From assembly GCA_040143965.1 (NCBI GenBank), contig JASJQH010000001.1, positions 1 through 64,000 of the forward strand: a DNA stretch of 64,000 nucleotides, in the 5' to 3' direction. The notes under the pieces are model-generated. The model did not search any database and was not told the DNA's origin. It worked only from the letters and a program-made list of their open reading frames with translations. Both the position numbers and the translations under genes were made by a program. The DNA comes from Basidiobolus ranarum. Lineage: Eukaryota > Basidiobolomycota > Basidiobolomycetes > Basidiobolales. Shown piece after piece: positions 22,131-36,539 of this stretch; within the stretch, counting starts at the first letter, position 1, and every line of letters begins with the position of its first letter.

Positions 22131-23210
22131 GGTTAAGGCAAAGGTAAGAGGTAAATGAAACCAAGTGGAGAATAGTGAACTGAGCCTCCAAAACTTCACA
22201 TAAATCCTTTCCCCCGCTCAAAAATTTGATTATCTCCAGGTTTTTTGGGGAAAAAGGCATGCTCGTCGCTGATTTGACCATAGTGTGTCAGTAAAGATTT
22301 GTACGTTGAGATAATCACCCCGCACTTTCTCTAACCCGTAGGCATCACTCACCTCCTCAGCTGATCTGGAATGATTAAACATAAAGTTAGTTTAACCAAA
22401 GTCTAACCAATGCTTCATCAATTAATGACGTTTTCAACTATCAAACTTAAATCGGATAAGATCATAAAAGTTGACCACCAGCTTAGAGACAAGTTCACAT
22501 AGCCTTTCTAAATAGCATCAATAGATATGGTGGAATGAAAGTTGAGTGTCTTTATTCTACTTACTCAGGCTTCCTTCTATTGCATGGGGTTGCACAGGGA
22601 ACCCCTCTCAGGGAAGTTACAAGAGAACGTAATTCATTATAATGATGAGTGTAATTTTATCGAATTTGTTAAAATATATTGGGTTTTTGACTTGCCTCGA
22701 TTTTCATCATTACACTGATGAAAATATGAGATTTCTTAGCTATACAGAACATGGATTTTTGGCCTAGCATTTCCACATCCCTTTTAACACCAGCAAGTGC
22801 GTCTCTTTTCTTTCATTTGAATACTCTTCCAAAGTTTAATCCAAAAATTCTCTTGATAGTAATTTAATTTCATCAAGTAGACTCACTATAATAAGGTAAG
22901 AGAATGCCGTAAGCGTTACCGAAAGCTCTTTTATTATGAGGTTTTTTTAAGCACGGTGTATCCGAATTCCTCTAACTCTTCATTTTTGTACTTCTATGCA
23001 ACGTATTATGTTTATACCAGGTGACGTTTGTGTTTTTGTGACTAAATATATGGATTGTAATTTAAAAACACTCCTCAAGGTGGGTTTCTATATTAAATTT
23101 TGGTTCATACTTTTATTCTTGTCATTAAAAGTGGGTTTTTCTCAAATTTGAAGTAGAAGCATAAACAACGTCAAATTTACTCGTAACTGTTTTGAACGGT
23201 GTTGAAATCA
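22131..23210. other. Divergent intergenic region, ACP/CCR4
   Basis: About 1.1 kb, AT-rich, with the long 5' leader expected for CCR4. No gene or clear repeat is seen. Confidence 0.5.
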
Positions 23211-25593
23211 ATGAACGATAAGGACAACCTTTTACACGGATACACTAGTTATTCTAGTCATCCCATGCAATCTCAATTCCTTTACAGCAATGGTAGTCCG
23301 ATTCGCTCTTCAAATCATACCCCTTCACCATCTACATCTCCAAGTCCGGCTTTGAACTCTTATAACGGCTCTAGTCAGTTATATTCTAGTATGCTGCCAA
23401 GATATCCTGGTCAAATGAATTTGCAGCAAAACTCGCTACTAAATCCTGGAATTGCAACCTCACTTTCTTTAAATCAACATTCTCAATCTTTGACCTCCCA
23501 AACATCTAGTAATAATAATATGCTTAGTATGGTATCTTCTTTGCCAACGGCAACTACTCCTCACCATCAACATCAGATCAATTATCTTCAAATCTCTCGC
23601 CAATCAGCTAGCTCTCATCATCATGCACGAACTGCCGCGGCCTTGTCCCGTTCAGCGGCACATAGTAATCCTATAACTATTACTGATCCCAATAACCCCT
23701 CAGTAGCGATAAATGGATTAACTAAAAAAACTGAAGAAAAACATGGTAAAAATGGAACATCAGGTCACCAGTGGACAGTGCTAGATATCGGTGGAATGGG
23801 ATTAAAAAATTTGGGCTTAGAGTTATTCAGTTATCAGTTTTTGACAACTTTATACTTAAATCACAATAATCTTACTTTTCTAACGCCTGAAATCCGCCGG
23901 TTAAGAAGCCTCACGCATTTGGACATCTCTGGCAACAAATTAACCTCTATTCCTGCCGAGCTTGGATTTTTGATTAATTTAAAAGAGTTGTTTATGTTCG
24001 ACAACCTACTAGAGACTTTACCACCACAGCTTGGTACTTTGTATCAATTAGAGAATCTTGGTTTAGAGGGAAATCCTATTAAAGAGCCACTTATGTCAAT
24101 TTTGTACAAGGATGGTATCTCGGAATTAATCGCTTATCTTCGAGATAATTGTCCAGGTATGATATCATTTCAAGAAATCGACACAATAACCAGAACAAAT
24201 AATAACTCTCCCCTCCAGCTCCACCACCACCTCCCGAGAGGGAATGGCTTACTTTTGAAAGTGAGAAAAATGAGGCAGGAGATCAAGATAGCAATGGTAA
24301 AGACATATCTATAGCTCTGTTACCAAGACCAGCATCTAATGCTTACATATCATTTTTCATGCTAGATATATTCACTATCTTGACGTATAACATCCTAAGT
24401 GAAAAATACGCCACATCTCAACAGTATGGATACACGCCTTCCTGGGCTCTGGAATGGGAGTACCGGAAAGATCTAATTTTACAAGAAATCTTATCTTACA
24501 ACCCGGATATTCTCTGTTTACAGGCATGTAGCTATCATCTTGTAATTGGATAGCCATTGAATTGTATGAAAATAACATTTTGCGAAATTAGGAAGTAGAA
24601 GCTTCACAATATCAGGAATTCTTTCACGAACAGTTAAAGCAGGCAGATTATGACGGTGTGTTCTGGGTTAAAAGTAGAGCGAAGACTATGAGTGAATGGG
24701 AGCGTAAATCCGTCGACGGTTGTGCTACATTCTTTAAATCTTCGATGTAAGTGTACTGTTTAGCAGAGGTCAGGAGTTAGTATAGTAACGTTGTTTTCCT
24801 CACAGGTTCAAGCTTCTGGACAAAAATATCGTTGAGTTCACTCAAGTAGCCATGCAACACCCAGATTTTGAAAAGACGGAAGATTTCTTTAATCGATTCA
24901 TGACCAAAGATAACATCTCGGGCTTAGCTTTGTTGGAAACAAAGGACAGCAAGCAACAGTTACTCGTAGCTAATGCACATATTCATTGGGATCCAGCATT
25001 CGCTGATGTTAAATTAATCCAAGTTGGCATGCTTATGAACGAAATCACTCGTTGCGGTAATGAGTGGATAAGGAGCTACCGTCTGGGCTATAAAGACATC
25101 AGTAAACTCCCTATTCTCTTATGTGGTGATTTCAACTCTCTGCCTACCTCTGGTGTGTGCGAGTTTCTATCTAGAGGGTCGGTGACCGCTGACCATGAAG
25201 ACTTGTGTGAACACAATTATGGTACATTCACTTCTAAGGGATTGGCCCATAAAGTCCCTCTACGTAGTGCCTATTCACAAATCGGTGAATTACCTTTTAC
25301 GAACTTCACAGCTCATTTCACTGGAGCCATTGACTATATCTGGTACAACACCGGGATGTTGAATGTTAACGGGCTACTTGGCGGACTGGATGGAGAGTAC
25401 ATCTCGAGAAATGTTGGCTTTCCAAACGCTCAAAACCCATCAGAGTAACTGAAAATTTTAATATCAAATTGGAAATTGTTCTACTGACTAACATGGTTCT
25501 TTATTTAGCCACATCTGCTTACTTTCAGAATTCAAATTCAAATCTCCCCAAACTGGCCCCACTAATCCGCAGTTTCGAAAGTCCGCAAAATGA
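23211..25593 (+). CDS. CCR4: CCR4 poly(A) deadenylase (CNOT6-like)
   Basis: Catalytic subunit of CCR4-NOT, shortening mRNA poly(A) tails. Exons are 23211-24156, 24219-24523, 24592-24746, 24806-25444 and 25509-25593, giving 709 residues. Residues 1-185 are Ser/Asn/Gln/His-rich and disordered. Leucine-rich repeats follow (about 195-305: [42 protein letters not shown]), then a [14 protein letters not shown] linker and the EEP nuclease. Catalytic motifs are [32 protein letters not shown] and [10 protein letters not shown]. The second-to-third exon join works only with a GC donor (CAG|GCATGT). The Asp of SDHI is itself split across the last intron. Exon 2 contains an unusual 14-residue stretch ([14 protein letters not shown]) before the nuclease. 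Confidence 0.95.
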
Positions 25594-26154
25594 TTCTTAT
25601 AGAATACACTCTAATTTGCCCAGCTTTCCCCAATCCAGTTCGTTCATTGAATACAAAGAGATCCAAGGACGAAGGCTTTCACACCTTATAGGCCGTGAAA
25701 GGCCCTCCCATCTCTTGATATTTTTCCTTGAGGAGCTCGTACCATCCATGTCACACCCACTTTTATTGATTTATTTTTACCTGAAATCCTTTCACTCTTT
25801 CCAATTAGTATTTCCATTCCACACTACATGTCTCTTTTATTCAGTCTTCTCATTTATTATTCACCCTTATATCTTCCTCTCCTGGTGTAAATAAGCATCG
25901 AATTCCCTAACTTTAGTGCAACTCTTTTCTATAAACAGAAATGGTTTTATTGTGTTAGACTTGATATCCATGGCAGATGGTGGAGGTGTACAGTTTAGCT
26001 ATCTTGAAACTCATGATAGTCGTTTGGCTAGGCTTTATATTAAATATTAGAAATAGATTCGAATATTTCACTTTATTTGGGTTTTGATGAAGAGATAGTG
26101 TTGGAAGATATCACCTAGTTCGATATCATGTATAAACAAACGAGAGGGGTATGT
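25594..26154. other. Convergent 3' intergenic region
   Basis: Pyrimidine-rich 3'-UTR-like sequence between CCR4 and SEC23. The open frame over 25594-25894 continues past the CCR4 stop in another frame and is not a gene. Confidence 0.55.
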
Positions 26155-28725
<2,571 letters not shown>

Positions 28726-28974
28726 TTAATATATTATAATGATACAGAGTCAACTAGGTATCGGATACGGTTTGGTTCAGTGAGGCTGAGATGTAGAAAC
28801 CGTTTAAGCTCAAGGAGATATAGGCAGTGAAAAGCAGTGTCAAGAAAGAGAGATAAGACGGTCACGCAATGGTCACTCACTTTTCAACTATTATGCGGTT
28901 GTGACAGTGATAGACACGTTATCAATTACATTTAAGTATACTGTATTAATCAAATCGAAATCATTAAGGATCTC

Positions 28975-29173
28975 ATGCCAACTAAGCCCACTCTACATGA
29001 CGAGGAAAGCAAGGATTGGTTCATTGTCGATTGGTACCCTAGTACCGTTACCAACGAGTCTGATGTGATCAGAGCTGAGCAAGTATTTTGCTTCCCCTAA
29101 TCATATTTCCATATATTTTCAGTTAATTGGCAAAACTAAATTTGAAACAAGCTCTGAGTGCACAATATCTTAA
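28975..29173 (+). CDS. Candidate small prenylated peptide gene (CaaX end, pheromone-like)
   Basis: Two short exons, 28975-29082 and 29123-29173, join in phase to encode 52 residues ending in Cys-Thr-Ile-Ser followed by a stop. That is a CaaX box of the type farnesylated in Ras proteins and in basidiomycete and yeast a-type pheromone precursors. The 40-bp intron has a GTATTT donor, a CTAAT branch-like site, a pyrimidine tract and TTTTCAG. Unspliced, the frame stops after 41 codons with no CaaX. There is no signal peptide, no membrane segment, and no G-gamma-like coiled coil; the body is acidic and aromatic (SKDWFIVDWYPSTVTNE). It lies 286 bp from the SEC23 start and convergent with RPN11. I recognise no homologue; real expression is unproven. 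Confidence 0.45.
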
Positions 29174-29244
29174 ATGATTAATACTAATTGCATTTATTCT
29201 TTTCTGGTTTTCTTTACAATCAGAGAGTACAGTGAGTGAATGAG

Positions 29245-30579
<1,335 letters not shown>

Positions 30580-30977
30580 ACTAATCTAAACTAACCCTAT
30601 AAATCACTAAAACCTTGCTTCAAGGAGAAAATAACCTCAAGCTTACGAAGCTGGCTAAGCAGAAAGATGACGTTCTGGAAGAGATTTCTGTTTGATTGGC
30701 TGTATCGAAATGAAAATGGAGATGGAACGATCAAAGATTGTTGTCTATGATCAATTAAGAATTATGGCTAATCTACCCATTTATTCGAAGATCTTCTATA
30801 CAATCATGAATTAATGCTATAATGCCAGCGACCTGTTAGGGTTAGGGCTAGAGGATAAGAACGAAACCATGGTATTTCTCATCGAACAAGGAGGACATTT
30901 CTGTGTCACTCCAGTGACTATGTTGCTTCTACTTGGATTGACTATAAAAGTACGATGGCAATATAGGTAGAAGGAAA
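30580..30977. promoter_or_regulatory. Bidirectional promoter, RPN11/MoaE
   Basis: A 398-bp space between diverging starts. It contains GTTAGGGTTAGGG at about 30836-30848 and a TATAAAAG box at 30943-30950, 28 bp before the MoaE ATG. I found no proteasome-type PACE box (GGTGGCAAA). Confidence 0.5.
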
Positions 30978-31440
30978 ATGAATCATATCAAAGTTTTAGC
31001 AGGAGAGCAATTATTTGTTCCGAGCGAAATTACCGCCCTAGTAAAGGATCCAAAAGCTGGTGCTGTTAGTACATATTCAGGTTTTGTGAGAGCAAAGTCG
31101 GGAGGTTAGTTGATATTTTACACAGCCTCTTCCCAGACTTGTAATTGATTAGCATTTTTCAAAAGGCCAAGACGTAAGTCATGTTTGCTTCCATGGAGAG
31201 CCTGAGGTTATGGAAGCAAGGATGGAGGAGATGGCAAACGAAGCACGTCAAAAATGGGACTTGGTACACGTAGCAATGTACCATCGAATTGGACGTATTC
31301 CAGCAGGAGAAGAGAGTGGAATCATCGCTGTATCTTCACCACACAGAAAGGACTCTATCCAAGCAATAGACTATTTAGTTGATCAAATGAAGCTACGGCT
31401 TCGAGGCAAGAATAATAAACAAGAAACTAGTGAGAATTAG
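30978..31440 (+). CDS. MOCS2B: Molybdopterin synthase catalytic subunit (MoaE/MOCS2B), atypical tail
   Basis: Large subunit of molybdopterin synthase, which with thiocarboxylated MoaD puts the dithiolene sulfurs into precursor Z. Exons are 30978-31104 and 31166-31440, giving 133 residues. Family marks are GAVSTYSGFVR, ARQKWDLVHVAMYHRIGRIPAGE and AVSSPHRKDSIQAIDYL. The usual RN-x-x-x-G-x-x-V-x-x-L-x-Y-E region is altered (AKSGGQDVSHVCFHGEP). At the C terminus, Lys118 aligns with E. coli Lys119, but the following P-[FIW]-W-K-[KR]-E motif, holding the second catalytic lysine (Lys126), is replaced by LRLRGKNNKQE. I looked for a further exon downstream and found none that would restore it. It could be a divergent active form, a paralogue, or decaying. 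Confidence 0.82.
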
Positions 31441-32017
31441 TAACTTGAATGCATTTTAAAATATCCAGATCCTGTTTGAACTTTCTTGGTATACGGGACC
31501 TCTATGGCTTATGCTTTAGTTTTGAATGTGCTATTCTACAAGGTTTATGTACAGGTCGATAAGCACGTTAACTCGAGAGATAAATATTGCTGTGTCACAG
31601 GTTTGTCACATACGAGAGAGATAAAGGGCCATAAGAATTGACGAGTGCATACTTATCATTACTTAACAACACTCGAGCCAATATGAAGTAGCCATACTAC
31701 CTTTCAGTTTAAAACAAACCTTAGAAGCCAATTGGCTGCTGTTGACAAATTGAGTGTGGCATATGGTTTATGTAATCTACTATATGACCAAATGCCAAAT
31801 GCCAAATGCCAAATACCTTTACAGTTGTATCTGACTAATGGTAAGATTTATTTGGATCCTTATATAGTTGCTTGTTACCAGTAGTACTTCGAAATATGTT
31901 CAAAGATAAAAGAAAAGGAATATTCGTCTCATAATCAAGAGAAATATTAAGATAAAATTACAAAACAGCTAGGAGTTTGCTAGATCAATGAAACATAACG
32001 TCATCCGTATCGGGGAT
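31441..32017. other. Convergent 3' intergenic region
   Basis: AT-rich; holds a 7-bp tandem repeat at about 31788-31815. No gene is seen. Confidence 0.55.
31788..31815 (+). repeat. 7-bp tandem repeat (CCAAATG)4
   Basis: Four head-to-tail copies, the last ending in A, between the MoaE and GID8 genes. Confidence 0.85.
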
Positions 32018-32909
32018 TTAACTTGAAGAGTCCTCTAGCTCGGCGGTCATAAAGTTATTAATACGAGGGTAGTTAGCTCTCTCGTCAAGTTGGTTTTGGG
32101 CCCAGACTAACATCTTCAACAAGCCAGGAAGCTTAGGATCTTTCTCTTGGCTCTGTGAGGTTAAAATAGCTGCATTTAGTTCACTGGCTGTCTTCTGGCG
32201 GTGAGTATGGTCCAATAGCTCACCAACTGGTGATTTACTAAGATCTTCAAACGCAAGTAAAGCCATGGTTTGCTCAAGTTCCTGTAACATTTCGGGATTT
32301 TCTTCACCACGAGGTGCCAACTCCTCTTGAGCAAATTCAAGGGCTTCATCGATGTTTCCTTTACGAATCAGTTCGATCAAACGTTGTTGTTGCAAATGGA
32401 AGAACAGTTTAGGATTAGTGTCCAAAATCTAATGTGTGGTAAGAATTAGTTAGATTTTAGTTTGCAATAGTATTCTTATGTATATCTACGGTTATCAGAG
32501 TAATTACAAACCTCGGGATCCAGATCGTTGACTCTTTCTACTGCTTCACCAATATCGCCAGTATGAACAGCATTACGAATGTTCATTCTATCCTCAATCG
32601 AAGCAAGATCAATATTAGGAGAAAGACCACATTCGTGACTGAATTTTTCTGCGGCATCTTTGTAACCCTCTATGACCAAATAGTTCATGACCAATTTATT
32701 CAGATCACTAAATAAAAGTAACGCAATGTCATGAAATGTATATCAAGAAGATACCAATGAACTTTCAATATACGCACTGTTTGTTAACCTGGACCTTACT
32801 CAATCTTTCGGACCATTCATCTTTAGAGATGGACTGTTTATTACTAGAAGTAGTCTATACAAGAAACATTAGTTTGGTAAGAGACAAGTTGCAGTTAGAA
32901 ATATACCAT
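32018..32909 (-). CDS. GID8: GID/CTLH ubiquitin ligase subunit GID8
   Basis: Scaffold subunit of the GID (CTLH) E3 ligase that in yeast degrades gluconeogenic enzymes. Exons are 32909-32907, 32854-32778, 32707-32512 and 32428-32018. Together they encode 228 residues, equal to human GID8/TWA1. The first coding exon is only the ATG, followed directly by a GTATAT donor. Exon 2 gives ISKDEWSERLSKVQVNK, aligning with the KDEW of human GID8. The LisH motif (LVMNYLVIEGYKDAAEKF), CTLH (ILDTNPKLFFHLQQQRLIEL) and CRA (ALLAFEDLSKSPVGELLD) follow in the usual order. Confidence 0.94.
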
Positions 32910-33522
32910 CGGAGGATTAGTCTTTGCGAGAAGTGTAAATAAGTTTCCAAGAAGTCTAGCTAATATTGGGCTGGTATATGAGGATAAAGGATACAATGAT
33001 TAGCAGCTTTCTGATTGTTGATTAAATATATGAACATTCAGTTACTCGTAAGCTTGTTCTATGTGATACACAAGTCTACATTAGCTTTCATCACCCTTAA
33101 ACTTATTGGAGCTCTACTTAGAACAGCCAATAGGGTTCAATGATGTGTATAATATTGTAAAATTGCAGAGCTTTAGTGATGACACAGCTACATGATATTG
33201 ACAATTTATGTTTAGTCCGAATATCATTCTCAACAACGAGCCTAGATTGCTTAGCTTAAACGTATTTGCTTCTATATATATATATAACTGGAATTAAAAT
33301 GCCAATCAAACAATGTCATTTTCTAGTACAAAATATCAAAGAAAATAATCCTTTGTGAGGGTTGAGTTTGACAGACGGGTAATCCTAACCAAAGCCAGGC
33401 TTAAAGATAACTTGAGTAGTTGGTGTTCCACGGGCGTGATCACCTCACATATCAACAATTCACCTGGTGTGCAATACTAACCTTTCAACTGCAGCTAACC
33501 AAAGAGGCATTGAACGGGCTCT
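32910..33522. other. Divergent intergenic region, GID8/Kv channel
   Basis: 613 bp, AT-rich, with a short TA microsatellite at about 33272-33285. No gene is seen. Confidence 0.55.
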
Positions 33523-35568
33523 ATGGCTCCAAAAAGAAAAAACTATATTAATATACCAGACGAGCAAGACGTACTCCCTTCTCCCTCTATACCACAAATG
33601 ACACAACTCGACGATGCTTCAACTTCGTATTATAGACGTTCAGGTAGTAGACAACCAGCTTCAGAATTACCTTCTCAGATGAACGATGAAAGTGAGACGG
33701 TGTGGGTCGAAACGGAGATTAACAACATGGAGACATTTGAATTTGAAGATAATGAAGCTTCACGACGTAGTACTATGAGCATAGCCGCGGATTTCATGAA
33801 AGTAATAATTTTATATTGCTATAAGTGAATATTGCAAGTTTTATAATTCATATACTCTTTCATACAGAATGGGCTGAAAAAAAAACTCTACCTGTTACTT
33901 GAGGATCCTTCCTCCACTCCAGCTGCATTTATGATCAACGTTTTTGTTTCCTTCATGATAGTGTTAAGTGCTGCTGTTTCTACTGTCGAAACTATCCCTG
34001 CATTTCACTACGCCGGAACCTCGTTATGGTATTTATCATTTTAATTATATACATAGACAACTCTTAATTTACGGTATCAATCAGGTTTAATTTTGAGACT
34101 ACCATTGTGTTCCTCTTTACATTGGAATATCTCTTGAGATTTTATGCTCATTCTGACTCTCGGCAGCAGCTACTTCGGTTTATCTTAGGTAGCTTTATTA
34201 AAAGTATTTTGTATAAGGGATCGGCTCTAACATCTAATAATAGCACCTCTCTCGATAATTGATGTTATTGCTATTGCGCCTTATTATGTCGAGCTAATTC
34301 TTCAGCGTGATACGGTAAGAAATATGTCACCCATTTGTTGGCCTTCACGTTGAGTCGTTGATAACAAGCTGCTATATGTTTTCTAGAGTTACGAATTCCG
34401 TTTTACTATTCTTCGTTTGTTTCGCTTGTTCCGTGCTTTTCGCGTATTCAAATACTCCTCTCTCATTCAGGTATTTTCAGTTTGAGTCTATTTAGTCGGA
34501 AGCCTTAATTAATAATCTTGGTATGATTTAGCTATCCATTGAAGTCATGCTCATTGCCATTAAGAAGAGCTCGGACGCTTTATACGCACTTTTCCTTTTT
34601 TTCATGTTAACCATTATCGTCTTCTCTAGTTTGATTTATTTCGTAGAAAGAGGTATGTTGTGTGGATGACTTTACTCGTGTTCATATTCTAATATGAATG
34701 TGGTAGGTGTTTGGGATGAGGAACAGAAAACGTTTGTCACTTCGAGTGGTGGACCAAGGTAAAGTGAACCAGAGACTGCTGACGGTTAATTCGAGATGAC
34801 GCTCATTCTAAATCTTATCTACAGTAACTTCGACAGCATTCCCGCCTCTTTTTGGTATGTCATTGTAACTTTGACCACGACTGGATATGGTAAGCTTGGG
34901 TGCCGTTCATTTTGTTGATTGAGAGATATATACTGATGGCTATATGTAGGCGACATGGTCCCAGAAACCTTTATTGGCAAACTGATATCTTTCCCCGTCA
35001 TGATGTGTGGTATTTTGGTAAGACCAATAGCCAGAGATGCTCCTCAATATAAACTAAGATGTTGCATCCACAGCTAATCGCTCTCCCCTCTATCATCGTC
35101 GGCCGGCACTTTACCGTGGTGTGGGACTACATGAAGAGACATCGACCAAATCAAAGAGTGAGCTGAGATTTCATTTTGTCGCGAGTATTTTTATTTATGA
35201 TTCTATTACATCAGCTTCCAAATGACCAAGAAAGCAATCAGGACCAGGATCCTCTAGGCCCTGTGGGAAGATACTCCAGTAGGTGTTATTCTGACAACTT
35301 TTCATGTGAGCACTCGTTTGACATATATTTCCTAGTATCTGATCTTACACGCATGGATGCTTTCCGTACTATTACCCCAGACCCCATGGATCCTAATCGT
35401 GATTACTCAGTGCTCGGCAATGACCACCCACATCGTGAGTTGGGTGATCAAGTGCAAGCGTTGATGGAAGTGCAAAGATCCAATCAAGTCATGATTCAAA
35501 AAATCCTCAAACTCTTGGAAGCCCAAAACCTACCTAAAGATGAAGATCCCAATCTGAAAAATGACTGA
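33523..35568 (+). CDS. Voltage-gated potassium channel (Kv/Shaker-like, six TM)
   Basis: Eleven exons (33523-33801, 33868-34028, 34085-34188, 34244-34314, 34387-34470, 34532-34652, 34707-34758, 34825-34889, 34950-35017, 35074-35157, 35215-35568) encode 480 residues. After a soluble, acidic N terminus of about 95 residues come S1 (VFVSFMIVLSAAVSTVE), S2 (TIVFLFTLEYLLRFY), S3 (IIDVIAIAPYYVELIL) and S4. S4 has Arg or Lys at every third position (R215, R218, R221, R224, K227). The pore helix and filter TLTTTGYGD lie at about 306-314, then S6 with GILLIALPSIIVGRHF. There is no T1/BTB tetramerisation domain; instead the C terminus has a short coiled coil (VQALMEVQRSNQVMIQKIL). It should be a plasma-membrane, depolarisation-gated K+ channel; gating is inferred. 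Confidence 0.93.
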
Positions 35569-35890
35569 GGTATCCACAACATACAATCTACATCGCCTGT
35601 ACAACTCTCACGTGTTCTGTTTATTGTTTCCCTTCAACATAGATGATATTTGGGACGTGAGTATGCTCCATCAAATAAAACAATACAACACTACATATAC
35701 TCATAAGCTGACTTATCCCCAACCAGTACCCATAAAATAAAACCAATTCTACAATCCCATGCACCAAGCAAATTGAGCAAAAAATACGAAGAAACCATAG
35801 TTTGTAAAGCTAGTTTTATATAAGCTGTGTGAAAATGCAAGAGACATGACCATGGAAAACAGGAGATTCTAAGAGTTGAAATTAAACTTT
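35569..35890. other. Convergent 3' intergenic region
   Basis: 3'-UTR-like sequence between the channel and the next minus-strand gene. Confidence 0.5.
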
Positions 35891-36149
35891 TCAGTTGGTT
35901 TTTCCTTTTCTGAGTCTTCTTTGCTTGGCCTTAAAAGAAATATCGGATTAATATTCAAGTTATTTGGTAAATTTTTGTTAGTAATGTAGTTACCTTGAGC
36001 ATGGCCTTGAGCTTGGCAGTCTTTCCCTTCTTTCCTATAGCGAACTGACTTTTTTGACGGATTTGCTCGAAAAGTACATTGTTTGAAGCGAAGCTACTTC
36101 TAACGAGAGAGTTGGAAGTAGTAAGGGCACGGCTTAGTAGTCCAAACAT
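35891..36149 (-). CDS. Small basic protein with a mitochondrial-type presequence, unknown
   Basis: Two exons, 36149-35994 and 35929-35891, encode 64 residues. The first 25 or so (MFGLLSRALTTSNSLVRSSF) form an acid-free Arg/Ser-rich segment typical of mitochondrial targeting. The mature part is strongly basic, ending KTAKLKAMLKAKQRRLRKGK plus TN. The intron is canonical (GTAACT...TTTTAAG) and in phase. Size, charge and presequence suggest a mitochondrial ribosomal or nucleic-acid-binding protein, but I do not recognise the family. Confidence 0.6.
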
Positions 36150-36539
36150 CACGGAGAAAACTAGACGGTGAGAGTTTAAACTTGGAGCTGGTCAGACTAG
36201 CTAATTACGTTCTTTTCTTCCAACTATCTAAATTTTCACACTTGGGTGATTTCACTTTTCAGTCAGGTGATTCGAAGATTGTTTAATTGTCTCATAAATT
36301 AACCAGGAAATGCGCAGAATGGCTAAGCCTAATATTGTTAGACTCTTTTGGGTAGCAACAAATCATGAATCAGATCTGGAGACGCTTCATCAAACGGTCC
36401 AATTAGATGTTGTTTGTCAATATAAAAACAAACAAGCTATCTCATATGTGTCTTTGAATATATACCAATTCTCATGATCCAAAGTTTGTTAATTACGTTC
36501 CTCACATTGTTCAGACAATACTTATTTTATTGAACCATC
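36150..36539. other. Divergent intergenic region, small basic protein/BIR gene
   Basis: 390 bp, AT-rich. Nothing specific is seen. Confidence 0.5.

Noticed and set aside
28975-29173. CaaX gene as a G-protein gamma subunit or a Ras fragment
   Set aside because: There is no N-terminal coiled coil or NPF-type motif and no GTP-binding motif; only the CaaX end is shared.
35302-35334. Possible 30-bp intron in the last exon of the K+ channel (GTGAGC ... CCTAG)
   Set aside because: Too short for a spliceosomal intron and a multiple of three; reading through is simpler.
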